Shown piece by piece: positions 49,662-59,784 of a stretch of DNA of 64,000 bases. Numbering within the stretch: position 1 is the stretch's first letter; every line of letters starts with the position of its first letter. Source of the DNA: Physcia stellaris (lineage: Eukaryota > Ascomycota > Lecanoromycetes > Caliciales > Physciaceae); NCBI GenBank assembly GCA_018902385.1, contig JABSSW010000003.1:496001-560000 (forward strand), read 5' to 3'. The translations under genes were made by a program, and so were the position numbers. The notes beneath the pieces were generated by a model. It searched no databases. It saw only the letters and a list, made by a program, of their open reading frames with translations, and was not told where the DNA came from.

Positions 49662-51035
49662 ATGTCGCACACTGTGGAAGCCACCGGTTCTGAACCTGCA
49701 TTTCTCCGTCTTCCATTGGAGGTCCGTAACCGCATCTATAAGGAACTTCTATCTACCAAGGTCACCAAGACCCAAAAGCTAGGCCTAGATAACTGCCGCT
49801 CTCCCACACGGTATGACTGGAATCTGCACCTTCAGATTCTTTCTACCAATCACCAGATTCACGATGAAACAAGGGACTTGTTCGGGCGTGAAAACAGTTT
49901 CGTGGTCATCCATTGCGCTGCTAAGGAGCTCGAGCAGAGGAAAACGGACATGGGAGCGGAAGACACAAGAATCATGAAATATAAAGTCAAGCTTTGGCCT
50001 GGAAAGAGGTGTGAAGCTGTTAACGTTCCCAATGAGAGGATGAGGATTTGGCTGGGCAAAGGGAGCCCTACTTCAACCAAGACTAAATTCAAACCATGGT
50101 TTCACGTCGTGTTGGAAGAGGAACTACGCGATGTTCTTGCCGGACTATCAGTCTATCAAGGTCGATCAGGCCCGTATCGAATGAGTGGTCTTTCAGCGGT
50201 GATCACACTCACTCCACCAACAATAACGGAGACTCAGAAACAAACAAAGACGAGGGAGGCCAGACTCTTGAACCCGGTGCTGAAGTTGCGACTTCTGGAT
50301 TCTGTGAAGATCGAAGGCGCTACACCGGGCAAGACCCAGCATGTATCAGAGCAGCTTTGTCGCCAGAAGTGGGATGATCAGCTGGTCTACTCAACTTTTG
50401 AAGAGCTGATGAGCGCTGGTGACCAAGCCCGTGATATCGGGCACCATTGGGTGGCCACCGGATATTACAGTCGAGCCTCGGATTACATTCTCCACTTCAT
50501 GGATCATCATCGCTATGTCTTTACCAGCCCGTTGGACCCGATCGCTTTCATGTTCAAGATCAACCTTCAGCGCTCCCGGAACTGGATCGAATGTGATAAT
50601 TTCTACGACGCACTTGGTGCCGTGGAGTCTGCTTTAACTTCCGCAAACACCATATTTCGACAAAACATGACGGCCGTTGGCCCTCCACCAATAAGCGCGG
50701 ATGGTGAAATCAAGAAAGGCGCCCTCAGGAAGTGGACCTGTGAATGCATCAAGGATGGCGCCGCCACATTTGGGCAACGTATCAAATGCGAGGATGTTGG
50801 CTTCGGGTACTATTACAAAAGTATCGCGGAACACGTTTTAGGAGGTGATGAAGCAACAGAAGAGGCTGACGATGACAAGATGATTGGCATTGGTTGTTGC
50901 GTGATTTCCGAAACAGCGTCTGAGGACTGTGTGAAAGAACTGCTGGAGCTAGACAAACGGGTTATGAGCAGGTTGATTGGAGAGGGCGGTGGCTCTAGCG
51001 ATGAGTGGGAAGACGAAAGTGGAGACGAAGAGTGA
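49662..51035 (+). CDS. F-box/2EXR-type fungal hypothetical protein
   Basis: An intronless frame of 457 codons from ATG 49662 (MSHTVEATGSEPAFLRLPLE). The segment FLRLPLEVRNRIYKELL, followed about 35 residues later by LHLQILSTNHQIHDETRDLF and FGRENSFVVIH, is the usual opening of a large family of ascomycete F-box-like (2EXR/LPxExRxxIY) proteins. The remainder is mixed helical with no catalytic motif visible, and it ends in an acidic S/D/E tail (SSDEWEDESGDEE). Such genes are variable between species; the absence of introns contrasts with most neighbours but is normal for this family. Possible role as an SCF substrate adaptor is inference. An upstream in-frame stretch lacks an ATG. Confidence 0.72.
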   Translation: MSHTVEATGSEPAFLRLPLEVRNRIYKELLSTKVTKTQKLGLDNCRSPTRYDWNLHLQILSTNHQIHDETRDLFGRENSFVVIHCAAKELEQRKTDMGAEDTRIMKYKVKLWPGKRCEAVNVPNERMRIWLGKGSPTSTKTKFKPWFHVVLEEELRDVLAGLSVYQGRSGPYRMSGLSAVITLTPPTITETQKQTKTREARLLNPVLKLRLLDSVKIEGATPGKTQHVSEQLCRQKWDDQLVYSTFEELMSAGDQARDIGHHWVATGYYSRASDYILHFMDHHRYVFTSPLDPIAFMFKINLQRSRNWIECDNFYDALGAVESALTSANTIFRQNMTAVGPPPISADGEIKKGALRKWTCECIKDGAATFGQRIKCEDVGFGYYYKSIAEHVLGGDEATEEADDDKMIGIGCCVISETASEDCVKELLELDKRVMSRLIGEGGGSSDEWEDESGDEE

Positions 51036-52502
51036 TCGTTCTACTCCTTGTCAAATTACATACTAGGAAATCTGTCGCGTTATCATACCGCAGAGCCCAG
51101 GACGGGTTGGCAGTCGCTCATGCTAGCTCACGGGTGCCACAAGATCTACGAACACCAGCTTGTGGAGCGCTGATGTAATTGACGACATTGCCCTCTCCAG
51201 CGTTGGTGAGGCTTGAGCCAATCAGAGGAGCTATTGCCTTTCAACAGACGGTAGTTTGCGGCTGGAATGAAGGCCCGGAACTTGGGAGCAAGCGGCTGAT
51301 CCTGTGTCGGCCCCGACGACGTGGTCTGAGGAATGGGTATCGTTTTTCGGAGTTTTAGAAAGGAACAGAGGATAGAACCTGGGAGGCTTGTTCGAAAACT
51401 ATTACGGTAATTGTGGGTCAGAACCACACTAAAACTCGGGGGCAAAGCATGATAAGAAGAATCTAATGCTACGTACTATATGAATCTCATTCTTATCTAT
51501 TTCAACCAGTCTTCAATTACTTCGTCTGATCTTCTCGCTTTCATCCATATCTCCCTTTTCGAAGCAACTAGTTAGCATAAAACTTCTTCCGGATGATCAA
51601 TCCTCGTCACCATCCATGTCCAGCCAGAGTGAGGTAGTGTTTGAACCTTCGAAAAACCTCGTCAAACCTCCTCAATGCCCAGGTCGTGGACTTGCTCTTC
51701 CGTGAACTAAGGCTCTGGAAACAATCATCGGACACAGAAAGCACCCAAGTCGGGAACCCGTGTTAACGCCAGAATGCCATGTACGTACTCGAGACGTGTC
51801 ATTGTTTGGGAGCTTGGAGAATTGGAGTGGGCCTCCATCGGATATAGATAGCCCTCAGTAGTCCGGTGAGGTTGTGAATTTGTGAAATCGTGTTCTCATG
51901 ATTTCGTTGCCGAAGTGGTCAAAGCGTAGAATCGTGAGGCTGTTAAACTGCTAGAACGTTGGATCGTGGAGCCGTGAAGTCGTGGAGTCGTGGAGTCGTG
52001 GAATCGTGGAATCGTGGAATCGTGGAATCGTGGAATCGTGGAATCGTGGAATCGTGGAATCGTGGAGTCGTGGAATCGTGGAATCGTGAGAGCGTGAAAT
52101 CGTGAGAGCGTGGGATCGTGGAATCGTGAGATCGTCAAGTCGTCAAGTCGTCGAATCTAGCGGATCGTGTAGTCGTTGGCTTGTCATACTGACTCCCCAC
52201 ATGTTCGGTTTCCCCTGCGGAGACAGTCGAACAAACAAGTCCAAAATGAATTCAATGAGGCGGAGACCCATGCTTTCTCAATTCTTCCTTAGGGAAAGGG
52301 TGGGCAATGTAGGACATCGATTGAAGGCAATGGAAACAGTTTGGAACCCTCAATGACTCAAGGCAAAACCAAGGGATGCTAGTCTTGCATTTCGCTTCGA
52401 GTGGATCGGTCATGATTATTTCAATGCGGAGTATGTGAGAACAGAACCTCTCTCGAACCGTTGCTTGAGTCTACAGGGCCCTCCACGACTTACTTGATCC
52501 CT
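51036..52502. other. Intergenic F-box-type gene - TRM10, containing a minisatellite
   Basis: 1.47 kb between converging stops. Apart from the 8-bp repeat array described separately, I see no gene. Frames within the array are products of the repeat. Confidence 0.5.
51866..52178. repeat. 8-bp minisatellite (unit AATCGTGG and variants)
   Basis: A tandem array with period 8. Near-perfect copies of AATCGTGG run from about 51997 to 52065; variants (AGTCGTGG, AATCGTGA, AAGTCGTC) spread out on both sides with decreasing match to about 51866 and 52178, some 30 units in all. Degenerate flanks and a uniform core are what slippage or unequal exchange produces. Because 8 is not a multiple of 3 the array opens reading frames with an 8-residue period on the minus strand (PRFHDSTI), which I do not regard as coding. 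Confidence 0.9.
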
Positions 52503-53569
52503 CTACGTCTCACTAGACGCCAAGTATTTCTTCTCTTCTTCGGCTTCTTCCTTGAGTTCACTGATAGACTCCGAGTATTTCTTCTCTTCTGCGGCTTCTT
52601 CCTTGAGTTCACTGACCACAGCTTCCTTTCCCTTGAGTACGCCTCCCTTGCGCTTGGGCACGACTCGGTCAAAAGCCACCCCCCAGTCCCCAGATTCCAA
52701 CCATCTGACCATAATCTCCGAGACATGGTTTGTAGCCAACACGAAGCGGCTGTTCATCTGCATGTAGTCTCCAATTGGGAGCTTCGCCGTTTTCACGCCT
52801 GCTTCCATGGCTTTCTTGTAACATATGCCTTTGTGGCGGTTCTTGTCTACAATGCCACCTATGATATAGGTACAGTAGGGTCTCAGACAGGAAAGGGTAT
52901 GAGGACTGTCAGACGTGAGATATACCACCTCGCCCTCGGCGGCTTGTTCAGAGCTAGCATCATGCGGGAGAGGCTCTGGATGAGCTAAAGCACCGGCCAG
53001 AGTCCCTCCGTCGGGCGCTTTCATCCATTCCTTGGCTTGTTTGGCCGCTTCGTTGAAGTCTTCCTCTAGAAATCGGACACCCTTCCATGAGCGGTGATTG
53101 CCGCTCAACAAAGTATCGAAGCGCTCCTTGAGATGCCCACCAAAAGAGCTGATGACCAGGTGTGCCTGATAAGGTGCCTTATGGTTATCTGAGTAGCATC
53201 TCGTGACTTGCGATCCTAATGATTTTCGTTCGTGAACCTGCATCAGATCGTCGAATCCGCAATCGATGACGATGGTGACTGGAAGCTGGATGGGATTAAG
53301 GGGTGTCTGTGGAGCTCAGCCAGGGTTGCTTGCTCAAAGCTTTTACCCTTTTCGTCAATGGCTGCTGAAGGAGGAGGAGGAGCTGCTTCTTCGCGAGCCG
53401 CACGCTTTTTCAGCTTCTTCTCTTTCAGTTTCTCCTTGCGGATTTTCTTCCGCAGTTCGCGGCCAGCTTCCCATTGTTGATCCCTTTTCAATTTTTTGAG
53501 CTTGTTCTTCGATAAAGGAGGGTCACTTGGGGGCGCAACGCCGGTAGGCTCGTCGTTGTCAATTTCCAT
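52503..53569 (-). CDS. TRM10: TRM10, tRNA (guanine-9-N1)-methyltransferase (apparent one-base frameshift)
   Basis: SPOUT-type enzyme that makes m1G9 in tRNA. ATG 53569 ([16 protein letters not shown]). A K/R-rich N-terminus ([20 protein letters not shown]) precedes the SPOUT domain: [126 protein letters not shown] and [12 protein letters not shown]. All core blocks are present. At a plus-strand run of four G (53300-53303) the frame shifts; a fifth G gives [20 protein letters not shown] without interruption and makes the whole 1,067-nt span a multiple of three. The C-terminus carries a tandem 17-residue repeat ([17 protein letters not shown]). About 355 residues. Confidence 0.88.
52522..52618 (-). 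repeat. TRM10: Tandem 51-bp duplication in the TRM10 C-terminus
   Basis: Two copies, 51 bases apart, encode [17 protein letters not shown] and [19 protein letters not shown]. They differ by very few bases, pointing to a recent in-frame duplication of an acidic/basic coiled-coil-like tail. Confidence 0.8.
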
Positions 53570-54170
53570 CGAAGAGGTGGACCTAGATAGAGGAGTGATA
53601 CAGTTGTAGATGTAAGGTGTTCTGATCGGCTTCCGAAGTAAGGAACATATGATTGTACCAAAGTAATGCTTTCTACTCTGATGTGGTAATAAAAGGGGAA
53701 AGCGTGTAAACAGATGAGTCATGTAGCATCCTGTCTAAGAATACTCAAAATGAGAGGCGACCATCATTTCTCAGACGTTCAGAAGCTTTGGTATCCGAAA
53801 TGAATGCACGGCAGTAGTCATTCTGAGGATTTATATGTACCCCTTCCCTCTCTGTGTGCACTAGTGCGGAGACTGATGGAGCCAACTTGTACGGGATAGA
53901 TCAAGGAAATTGGTACAGCGTAATTCACCGGATAGATTATTCTGAAGTCCACATGCTAGATAAAGGGTTTTGATTGAAAGTTCAGATGTTCAAAATGCAG
54001 TGAGACGGAGTGCTTGAGGGTTGTTCGGGTCCATTATTTGCATATGCTTCTTAGCGGGAGGACCGAGGCGACCTTAAATTTACGACGGCCCGTCTACCCG
54101 CCGCACCCCCATCGTGAGCCCGCATCTCCTCGAACCTCGAACGACAAAGTAGCTCACATTCACCGTGCCA
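53570..54170. promoter_or_regulatory. Divergent upstream region, TRM10 / complex I GRIM-19
   Basis: 601 bases between head-to-head starts. No reading frame or motif of note. Confidence 0.4.
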
Positions 54171-54755
54171 ATGGGTCAGGATCTTCCGCCATCAGGCGGC
54201 TATGAACCAATACAGTACAAGGTACATCTCTCAACGTCAAGCCTAGATAATCTGCAAGCTAACACCCTGTTCCCAGCGCAATATTCCTGCGCGCGGTTTC
54301 AAACCCTCTTACTATCTAGTGGCTATGGGAACCATTATGGCCTATGGGTTCTACAAATACGGCGTCGGTGTCAGGGAGCACAAGTATGGGCCACCTGTTC
54401 TACGATACATTTATAGATTGCCATCATCGGCAGTCAACCTCTGGCAAACTCCGGGGGCGGAAGAAAGCTGACGGAACTTTCGCTAGTGAACTTGCACGAG
54501 AGAAAATGTGGGCTCGGATACATCTTATACCTCTATTACAAGCAGAAGCAGATCGAGATCAGGTCAGGAGGCATTGGGCGGAGCAGGCCAGGGAGAAGGA
54601 ATTGATGGGAGTCGAGACGAAGGTCTACAACAGCGATAGGTAAGTCGGAAGGCCGGTTTCAGGAGAGGCCCTAGTGACAGATCGGTTACTGAGTGGCTAT
54701 CTACAGATTCGTTCGACCGACATATGCAGTTACACCTGCCCATACAACCAAATAG
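54171..54755 (+). CDS. NADH:ubiquinone oxidoreductase subunit GRIM-19/NDUFA13 (B16.6)
   Basis: Small single-pass complex I subunit. ATG 54171 gives MGQDLPPSGGYEPIQYK; intron 1 (54222 to about 54276; GTACAT..TTCCCAG) joins to RNIPARGFKPSYYLVAMGTI, with the membrane helix continuing AYGFYKYGVGVREHK. A second intron (about 54386-54480) leads to ELAREKMWARIHLIPLLQAE and ADRDQVRRHWAEQAREKELM, the most conserved part, then GVETKVYNSDR. A third intron adds FVRPTYAVTPAHTTK, with stop at 54755. About 125 residues, normal for the fungal subunit. No cleavable presequence, as expected. It converges on the MSN5-like gene with 132 bases between stops. Confidence 0.93.
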
Positions 54756-54887
54756 CAAGAAACCAAGACTGGTTCTAATGATCTTTATGTACAATCGTGA
54801 ATCTGCTGACACGTGAAAAGACGCTTAATGGGTATAGTATGCATGTTTTACAGCCTTCGAACAACGCAGATTGCCGACCATACCCAT

Positions 54888-57800
54888 CTAGTTGAAGATA
54901 TCGGCAACGCCTTCCAATTCTGGACTTGGTTGCTGCTTCCTGTCTGTCTCCATATCAGAGTTCATGTATTTTTCTTGCAAAGCCGACCTGATGTTTTTCA
55001 GATCAGGTTTAGGGATCTTGCCCTGTTGACTGATGTGCGTTCCGCGAAGGCTATCGAGCAAATTAAGGACCAAGGCTCTCTGTTGGCGGCCATTACCGCC
55101 TACTCTACGGATCTGTTCGAGGAAGCGTTCTATTTGCTCGCTTGATATTGATGGGAGGGAGAGCAATATCTGCTTTGGAGTATCTGTGCGAGGCATGTAT
55201 GCCAGGACGATACTTGCAATAAGCTGAGCCAGGTCCTTCTGGAGGTCCACAAAGTATGGATCGTGCAGAGAAGTGATGCATGCTTTCAGAACTTCTGTAG
55301 ATATGAATTCTCGAACTTCGCTAGCCACATCACTAGGGCCGGCAAAGTCCGGAATGAGGGAGCGAAGAACGCGGGTAATCAATCCGCACGACCGTGTATC
55401 GCGCATACGCAGTGCATGAGTGCAGAAGAGAATGACTGGCTTGAGAACAGCAGGAGTCGTCAAGATGTACGCTCGTGTCGTTCCTACGTCAATGCCTTCG
55501 GCATTGGAAGCTCCGTTACTCTCAGCACCAGAGCTGGCGTGGACTAGAGGGTATCAGCTATCTCTGCCTTAGGATGGAACGAGTCTCACAATATGATTAC
55601 CTCGCTTGTCGGGATCTAAAAGGCCCACTATCAACGTGACGGAACTATAAGTCAGTTGGCGGAGGATACTTTCGTCCCTCATCTCCTCGGACAAATTGTC
55701 CTCTGCCGAAGCAGCTTTGGTCTTGACCTCAATCCTGTCCCACTCTTCTTCGGTCTTTCGATCAAGTTGATCAAAAAGGCTGATGAGGATTGGTGGTAGG
55801 AAGTGACTTCTATAGACAGACGGGCAATTCTCGATAATTGGTCGTATCATATCTACCAAAACTGCCATCTGGTGGGTCGACAATGCACAAGCGTCGGCGA
55901 ACAACGCACGGGCGAGAGGCTCCGGCAAACCTTCAAAGCCATAGAACGGCTCTCCAAGCTGGCTGAAATAGCACAAGATTCTGTACCCTGTCTCGCGGAC
56001 AGCCCTGATGCTTCCCCGGACGGAAGACGCCAGACCTTCAAGTGTAGATTTTGTGTCGCCGACTTGAGCGTAAAAATCGTCTCTGGTGCCCGAAGATATT
56101 CCGACCTGCCAGAACCGATCTGTAAGAAATCGCCGAACAGTGCCCTTCATATCTGGTGGAAGAGTGGACCAGTGTGTCGGGTTGTGGAATGCTTGCGCTT
56201 GACTGGGAATGTTTAGCGTATGGAAGGAACAAATTCGCATAATGCCTACCTGATAAAGTGAAGCAGGTTAGGCAATATATAAGAGAAGTTCTTGTGCCAG
56301 AGGGCGCAAGCCATACGATGTGGTGACGACCCGGGCTCTAGTCTCTCAATGCTGACGCTAAGTAGTGTTTTGGTTGCTCGAAGGGGCAGGTACTGTCAAT
56401 CGTCAGCATCAAGGGCTCACGACTTTACTCCCATAACTGTTTTCACCTCGAGCGCACTTTGGACGCGCGATTGCAGCGCCCTGCCCTCCTCATCTAGTGG
56501 ATGCGTTGACCAATCTTGTATCCGATGCATACTGCGACTTAATGCATATTGTTGCAAGGATCCAAGCCCAAGCAGTTCGCAGAAGCCAGTGAAAGAGGAT
56601 AACGCCGCACTCAAGCTGGGAGTGTGCCACTGAGTAACAAGTGGCTCTATAAAATAATTAAGCTTGGCTTCTCTCGACTTCTCGTCAACGGTCGTTGCCC
56701 GATGTCTAGTACAATTTATGGTTAGATGATTTGTAGGAGAGAGAAAATCGGTTGTGGTGCACCCACGTAATGATAAAGAGTACAGAGGAATATCGTGTAC
56801 GTGTGTGCTCGTCTGTAGCTGTTGCGTGAGCAATCTCATGTATTTTTTTCTCTACCGCACCAAAGATCGTCTTGAGCAATCAGTACACTTGCCCATTCGT
56901 GCTTTCCGGTCAAGAAAACTCACAATGAAATAGTCAGGGAACCGCATAGCCAGGCGCTGAAGTTGATGAAGACGCAGGCTCTCAAGCTCTTTGAGAGCCT
57001 CGGTATATGCTACCGAAGTCCCATTGTCTGGACGTCTGGCGTTGAGACTGTAATCAAAGACCTTGAATGCGAATTGGGCGTTTCCCTTCAAGGGCCCTGT
57101 CGCGAAAACTACAGCGAGCTGTATGATCCGTTGCAATACTAATGGATCCTAGTCTTTTTGAGCTGGCATTTTCTTTCGCTAATTAGAAGACCTACCTCGA
57201 ATGTTAAACCCAGTAAGCGTTCACACCAGACTTGAAGATTAGAATTTAGAGTTTCTTGTACTCGTTCCTATTATACCAGTCAATTACGGAGCATTGAAGT
57301 GTCGTTTTAGGCTTACGTTTTGTTCACTCTCTGGCGCGGAGAGCCATCTCGCGTAGCCTTTCAGAGCCGCTTCAACCACAGAGAATTGGGCGTCGATCCT
57401 GAGCACAGGAACGGAAACCTTCGAATACCCCAGAACTGTACATGAGTCATTGTTTGTTGTCAAGAAATGACTGTGATACGTACTTTGAAATGGTGGCTCC
57501 CCATCATACAAGTGATCAAGCACATGATCCGCTTGTCCAAGTAGATGGTACAGAGCGTCCGCTGGTTGACTTTCGACAATCATTTCTACAATCTGCTGGC
57601 AGAATCGTGCGTAATTACCGAGAAATGCATGTCGCTGTGGCATCGTATCAACATCATCGTTAAGGAAGACAATGCTGGGATTTGTGGAATCTTCTGGCAG
57701 GGATTCATAACGAAGCATTCGATGGCTACATATCTCGAGCAGTTGGCCAGCAAGAGCTCTGACCGATGGTGCTCGGGCGTAATGTTCTGAGCTTAGCAAC

Positions 57801-59080
57801 TTAACCCAAAGATGTAAGGCAGGGATTGAGGTGTGCAGGCTTTCGGCCTTCATTATCGTCGTTAACAGATCGAAGAAGCTTGACAGATCACAATTCTCGG
57901 CTACTAGGCTAGGTCGCTCTTCGAGGTGGCGGCCGACTGCGAAGACCATCTGGTGGAGAGTTAACACTTTTCAGTATACTGATATACTCCTTCCTTACCT
58001 CCGATATCTTCTTCGACAGTAGGTACTTCTCTTCGTTGATATTAGATGGATCGACCAAGGACCACTCAAATAGCTGCTTCAGGGCACTTATACTCTCATG
58101 GCTGTACATAGGGCAGATCATGTTGATGAAATCGTCCTTTGAGAATCGCGAGCGATTGTAGAGGGTTAAAAGGGCGTCGATAGCAGCCTAGATTAGCAGT
58201 GAGTAGGAATTTATAGACATTCAAGAACGTGAGTGCCTACTAGCTGCACCGGTACTACAGAAAGACCTAAATAACTCAAAACCCGGGTCATGCTGTGAGC
58301 TTTGATTACAGCTCCCGGAAGAATCCAAGCAAAGATAGATTTCATAGTATAGAGGGCTTTGGTTGCAGTTGTACTCTGAGGCTCTATGGCAGCGTTCTCT
58401 TGGAAGCACCAATCGAGCAACGCCCCAAGGCGAGAGAGCCATCCATCGTCGCCGTATCTAATATTCAAGTTTGTCTCTCGGTCCGGGAAACAGTCGCGAA
58501 GGACATCTGCAGGCGTGAAAATATCAATGCAAGCTCTATTGAGCTCGGATCCTCGAAGCCCAGCACTGACATCTTCGTGCCCGAAGACGTCTTCCGAAAG
58601 AGTCTCTAGAATATTGAGCACTATAACTTTGCGAGCAAGGCGACCTTCCCATAAACGGACCAACAGCTCATCCATATCCATCCAATCCAGAGCCCAGCTT
58701 CTTTTTGCTATCTCGACCCATAGCTCAGCGATCTTGTTGGACAAATACGGCGGATCATCCTCCAGAACATCCTGGGCTAGGCCCACGACCCAGTTCCGCA
58801 AGGTTGTAATTTGGTCAGAAGTGAATCCTTCCCATCGATGGCGTATTGCATGTTCAAGCAGAGATAGCCCATAATGACGGACTATGGCGGGCTGCGAGCG
58901 GTTTGAGGAAAGAACAAACCCCTGGTAGGGCGCGTCCTCGTTTGACTTGACTTTTCCAAGGAAGCTGGTCGCATTTTGACGTGAGCTATTGTGGGATTTT
59001 GCGCTGTGGACGACCTCTAAAGCTTGCAATATCTGGGCACTGATTTCTGTAGATTCTTGTGTGTTATGCCAGGCATTCAT
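54888..59080 (-). CDS. Karyopherin, MSN5/exportin-5 family
   Basis: Nuclear transport receptor; yeast Msn5 exports phosphorylated proteins. ATG 59080 (MNAWHNTQESTEISAQILQA). The N-terminal Xpo1-like repeats include APYQGFVLSSNRSQPAIVRH, YGLSLLEHAIRHRWEG and WVEIAKRSWALDWMDMDELL, diagnostic for the MSN5/XPO5 branch. Helical repeats continue through exons 57284-57967, 56852-57136, 56417-56839, 55569-56240 and 54888-55463, each open for most of its length, with about six short introns. RHNAFLGNYARFCQQIVEMI-like RHAFLGNYARFCQQIVEMI and MAVLVDMIRPIIENCPSVYR are typical mid/C-terminal repeats. It ends ELEGVADIFN. About 1,240 residues, the expected size. I did not verify each exon junction. Confidence 0.85.
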
Positions 59081-59784
59081 GTTGAAAGCATGTACTGTTG
59101 AGGGGTTTCATCGAGGCCTGGAGACTTGTAGCAGATGGCAAGAAATTGCCAGAGACGTTTGCGGAACCAGTAGACTCATTGAGGCTGCTGATCAACACAC
59201 TGCTGGGTAATGGAAAGTGTGGAGTATGAGTCAGGTCACCATGGTTGAGGAGGCGTCAGCACTTCACTTGTTCCCATCAGAACCCTAGATATCCATATAA
59301 CACTCCCATGACAATAATGAGTGACTTCTGACAGGGAAGGTATTTCTTAATTACAAAATGTATAATAGTGACAATAGAAGGCCAAGCGAGCGGAGTCCTG
59401 ATCTAAGCATCCTGACGGGAATTGGCTTTCATTTGATATCTAAGGTTTAGGGTTGTAGGATAAAAAAACTCAGCAGTCTTCTAATCTGAAGGATGGCAAA
59501 GATACATGTTTATGTCCAGGATCATTGTTCATTGGTCAGTTTCTATTCAATATTGTGGAATGACTCTCCAAGAAAGACGCTACCTCTATTGACGAATTTT
59601 TGTTTCTTAGCAGTCAGACATGTCGTATGAATATCGACCACAAGGTAAAGTTTAGCATCAGATCCATGATACCCTCGATATGATATGCAGGACGATATGA
59701 CATTACGCTTCGATTTAAGGGGATTATCCAAACGCAATCGAAAGCCCGTACAGGTCATATTTCATGGTCTAAGGGTAACCCTCA
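59081..59784. other. Intergenic MSN5-like gene - COG6
   Basis: 704 bases with the MSN5-like promoter and the COG6 3' flank. AT-rich near 59330-59380. A short plus-strand frame that starts near 59685 runs antisense into COG6 and is a shadow. Confidence 0.5.

Noticed and set aside
51896-52138. Minus-strand frame with 8-residue repeats (PRFHDSTI)
   Set aside because: It is the direct translation of the 8-bp minisatellite; any tandem repeat with a period not divisible by three and without stops gives such frames.
37383-54755. Complex I subunits NUJM and GRIM-19 (with COQ7 further left) as a respiratory gene cluster
   Set aside because: They are separated by more than 16 kb of unrelated genes and lie on different strands; chance proximity is enough.
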